Assembly (NCBI RefSeq): GCF_014854695.1
Contig: NZ_CP027557.1
Location: forward strand, 4,340,001-4,404,000
DNA: 64,000 bases
Direction: 5' to 3'
From: Rhodococcus rhodochrous
Lineage (GTDB): Bacteria > Actinomycetota > Actinomycetes > Mycobacteriales > Mycobacteriaceae
Shown here: positions 61,782 through 64,000 of the stretch, in pieces
How the letters are laid out: each line of letters begins with the position of its first letter
Numbering within the stretch: the first letter of the stretch is position 1
Notes under the pieces: generated by a model
The model's input: only the letters and a program-made list of their open reading frames with translations
Told to the model about the DNA's origin: nothing
The model's database searches: none
Position numbers and translations under genes: made by a program

Positions 61782-62570
61782 TCACGTGTCCGCGGTGGCC
61801 CGGCTCTCCTTGCCGTTGTGCTGCACGGAGCCGGTGTGTTCCACGGAGTCGTTGTGCTGCACGGACCCCAGATAGGCGTGTTCGATCCGGCCGGGATCGG
61901 CAGCGAGCGATGCCGCGTCCTCCGACAGCACCACCGACCCGTGCACCAGTACGGCGGCACGGTCGGCGACATCGAGCGCAAGGCGCACATGCTGTTCGAC
62001 GAGGAGCACGGACATCTCCCGCTCCTCCACCAACCGCCGTAGCACCGAAAGGATCTCGTCGACGATCACGGGGGCCAGGCCCATACTCAGTTCGTCGATC
62101 AGCAGAACCTTGGGCCGCTGGAGGATCGCCCGGGCGATCGCCAGCATCTGCTGCTCGCCACCCGACAGGCGACCCGCGGCGACACGGAGCCGCTTCTCCA
62201 ATGCGGGAAAGTATTCGAGCATCTCGTCGACGGCGCCGGAACGGCGACGGCGATCGTGTACCGCGAGCCGGACATTGTCGGTCGTGCTCAGTTCTCGGAA
62301 GAGTGCCCGGTCGTCGGGGACGAGGACCATTCCCGAACGCACGGCATCACGCGGCCGGCCCGGAACCACATCGAGTCCGTCCACGACCACGTCGCCACCG
62401 AACCGGGGTAGCAACCCGGCGAGGGAGAGCAAGAGCGTGGTCTTGCCGGCTCCGTTCGGTCCGAGCAGGCAGGTGATCGTTCCCTTCTCCACGCGTAGGT
62501 CGACGTCCCGGACGCAGGGACGCTGCGGTAGGTAGCCCGTCGAGAGTTTTCGAATCGTCAGTCCGCTCAC
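61782..62570 (-). CDS. Branched-chain-type ABC transporter ATPase (LivF-like)
   Basis: 262 residues: Walker A GPNGAGKTT, signature LSGGEQQMLAIARA, Walker B VLLIDE, H-loop EQHVRLAL. Second ATPase of a Liv-type importer. GTG at 62570 overlaps the preceding gene's stop by four bases. The C-terminal 28 residues carry a SVQHND/SVEHTG/SVQHN repeat not found in ordinary LivF. Probably imports the island's substrate, such as a steroid acid or CoA-cleavage product. Confidence 0.87.
   Translation of the reverse strand: MSGLTIRKLSTGYLPQRPCVRDVDLRVEKGTITCLLGPNGAGKTTLLLSLAGLLPRFGGDVVVDGLDVVPGRPRDAVRSGMVLVPDDRALFRELSTTDNVRLAVHDRRRRSGAVDEMLEYFPALEKRLRVAAGRLSGGEQQMLAIARAILQRPKVLLIDELSMGLAPVIVDEILSVLRRLVEEREMSVLLVEQHVRLALDVADRAAVLVHGSVVLSEDAASLAADPGRIEHAYLGSVQHNDSVEHTGSVQHNGKESRATADT
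61815..61865 (-). repeat. 36-base tandem repeat in the LivF C-terminus
   Basis: Two exact copies of GTTGTGCTGCACGGA at 61815 and 61851 reflect the 12-residue repeat near the ATPase C-terminus; the sequence between them is a diverged copy. Tandem slippage seems the likely origin. Confidence 0.7.
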
Positions 62571-64000
62571 GAGAGCGCCTCCTGGGGATCGAGGGCCGGT
62601 GCGGCCGCAGATGCGGGAACCGTGTCGTGCCCGGTCTCCGCCGGAGCAGGCGGCAGGCCCAGATACGCGCTGATCACAGCTTCGTCGGCCCGGACTTCCT
62701 CCGGTGTACCGCATGCGATCACCCGCCCCAGATCCAGGACGACGACGCGGTCGCAGATCGTGAGGACGAGTTCCATGTCGTGATCGACGAGCAGGATCGA
62801 CGTACCGGCGTCGCGAGCGGCGCGGAGCCGGTCGCCGAGCCAGCGGCTCTCGGAGCTGTCGAGGCCTGCGGCCGGTTCGTCGAGCAGCGCCACTTTCGGC
62901 GACGAGACCAGCACGCGGGCCACCGACACCAACTGACGCCTGCCTTGGGACAGGGTCGACACCTCGGCATCCGCGACATCCCCGAGACCCACCGTGTCGA
63001 GGACCCTGCGCACCCGCTCCGAAACCGCTACCGCGGAGGACTCGTGTCCTCTCGCCGCACCGACGGTCACGTTCTCGACGACCGACAGGTCGTCGTACAG
63101 TTCGACGTCCTGGAAACTGCGGCCGAGCCCTCTCCTGCTGAGGCGGTAGGGCCGCAGATCGCTGACGTCCTCCCCGTCCAGGACGATGGCACCGGTCGCC
63201 GGAGCGAAGCCGGTGACGGCGTCGATGACGGTGGTCTTTCCCGCACCGTTCGGCCCGATGAGCCCGACGATCTCTCCGGCGCGGACATCGAAGGAGACCC
63301 CGGACACCGCGTGCACCGCACCGTATTTCACATCGAGGTTCTGCACGGACAGGAGCGGGCCACCCGTCTTCGACGCCGGCACCTGCGCGGCCACCGGTTC
63401 GACCTCGCTGGCGTCCGCTGTTCCGTCGAGGGACGTCCTCCGCCTCGACGGCCAGGGGATCCGTGGCAGCTTCCCGGCGATACCGTCCGGATTGACCATG
63501 ATCGTGACGATGAGCAGAATTCCGCTGATCACCGCGTAGTAGTCACCGATGTGCAGGAACCGGTCGACGAGCAGGAACAGCAGTCCGCCGGGCGCAATGA
63601 TCCCGGCCAGCACTGCACCCGTGATCGACGTGATGCCGGCGATGTACATGATCGCGAACAGGGTGATTCCGAGGAACACCGTGAAGGGTTCCGGTGTCGC
63701 CAACGTCTGTTGATACGCCATGAGCGATCCGGCGAGTCCGGCAAGAAAGGCGCCGATGGCGAATGCCGCCAACTTCGTTCGGGGGACGTCGATTCCGGAT
63801 GCCGCGGCAGACCGCTCGTTCGCCCGGACCGCGAGCATGTCGGTCCCCAGACGGCTGCGCCGTAGCCATGCCACCCCGAGCGCCGCTGCGACGAGCACCG
63901 CCAGGCACATCAGGGCGAAGGCGAGTCGTGGATAGCCCTCCCCCGCACCGATCCCCAGATCGAATCCGAACAACCGAGGGCTGTCGACGGGAGCACCTGC
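62567..64000 (-). CDS. Fused LivM-type permease and LivG-type ATPase, 5' end cut by window edge
   Basis: Visible 477 residues, open to the right edge. The N-terminal part has hydrophobic helices and the LivM signature (RLGTDMLAVRANERSAAASGIDVPRTKLAAFAIGAFLAGLAGSLMA, GITSITGAVLAG). A linker rich in S/R/E/P follows, then a complete ATPase: Walker A GPNGAGKTT, LSQGRRQLVSVARVL (signature variant of LSGG), Walker B VALLDEPAAGLDS and H-loop VDHDMEL. The single chain thus joins the LivM permease and LivG ATPase, a known actinobacterial fusion. The partner LivH and binding protein should lie beyond the edge. Confidence 0.88.
   Translation of the reverse strand, partial: AGAPVDSPRLFGFDLGIGAGEGYPRLAFALMCLAVLVAAALGVAWLRRSRLGTDMLAVRANERSAAASGIDVPRTKLAAFAIGAFLAGLAGSLMAYQQTLATPEPFTVFLGITLFAIMYIAGITSITGAVLAGIIAPGGLLFLLVDRFLHIGDYYAVISGILLIVTIMVNPDGIAGKLPRIPWPSRRRTSLDGTADASEVEPVAAQVPASKTGGPLLSVQNLDVKYGAVHAVSGVSFDVRAGEIVGLIGPNGAGKTTVIDAVTGFAPATGAIVLDGEDVSDLRPYRLSRRGLGRSFQDVELYDDLSVVENVTVGAARGHESSAVAVSERVRRVLDTVGLGDVADAEVSTLSQGRRQLVSVARVLVSSPKVALLDEPAAGLDSSESRWLGDRLRAARDAGTSILLVDHDMELVLTICDRVVVLDLGRVIACGTPEEVRADEAVISAYLGLPPAPAETGHDTVPASAAAPALDPQEALS

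Overview
The window is high-GC, densely packed actinobacterial DNA with many GTG starts, start/stop overlaps and few gaps; no gene-free stretch exceeds 300 bases. It looks like a Rhodococcus or close Nocardiaceae chromosome. From about 10 to 28 kb the content and order (DUF3151, Rv0361-like protein, fba, DedA, GH76, SpoU methyltransferase, pyrE, membrane protein, clpB, type II flavohemoglobin) parallel the Mycobacterium tuberculosis Rv0360c-Rv0385 region as I remember it, with insertions such as galK-galT. No tRNA, rRNA, insertion sequence, phage gene or CRISPR array was seen.

Layout, left part: a LuxR-type regulator cut by the left edge; a HAD hydrolase whose 3' end looks frameshifted; a cobalamin block (cobK, cobQ, cbtA, cbtB on the minus strand) headed by a cobalamin riboswitch and diverging from a phosphatase-like gene; a CDF metal exporter with a palindromic operator; a FUSC transporter; then the conserved core genes. 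clpB has a textbook HspR (HAIR) operator overlapping a SigH/SigE-type promoter.

Right part (about 29.8 kb to the right edge): a catabolic island of roughly 30 genes whose enzymes are mostly of steroid-degradation type. They include 3-ketosteroid delta1-dehydrogenase (KstD2-like), 3-ketosteroid 9alpha-hydroxylase oxygenase (KshA), HsaA-type phenol hydroxylase, HsaC-type extradiol dioxygenase, a 3alpha-hydroxysteroid dehydrogenase-like SDR plus five further SDRs, an NTF2-fold protein, an esterase/lipase, two Baeyer-Villiger monooxygenases (one like progesterone monooxygenase, one like 4-hydroxyacetophenone monooxygenase), an Old Yellow Enzyme, a P450 with its own ferredoxin and reductase, a CoA ligase, an alpha/beta acyl-CoA dehydrogenase pair, a class III CoA-transferase and a Liv-type ABC importer. 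Regulators are TetR, IclR and GntR.

A coherent inference is uptake by the Liv system, hydroxylation or redox trimming by P450 and SDRs, Baeyer-Villiger cleavage plus esterase action on a side chain or ring ketone, ring opening by KstD/KshA, ring-A cleavage by HsaA/HsaC, and CoA-dependent degradation of a side chain or fragment. KshB, HsaB and HsaD are not in the window, so the island would depend on genes elsewhere. A perfect match to the KstR operator pattern lies in the fadD promoter region, and a VanR-like palindrome lies in front of the acyl-CoA operon that ends in a GntR gene. The real substrate cannot be read from sequence; a C21 (pregnane) or otherwise modified steroid is my best guess.
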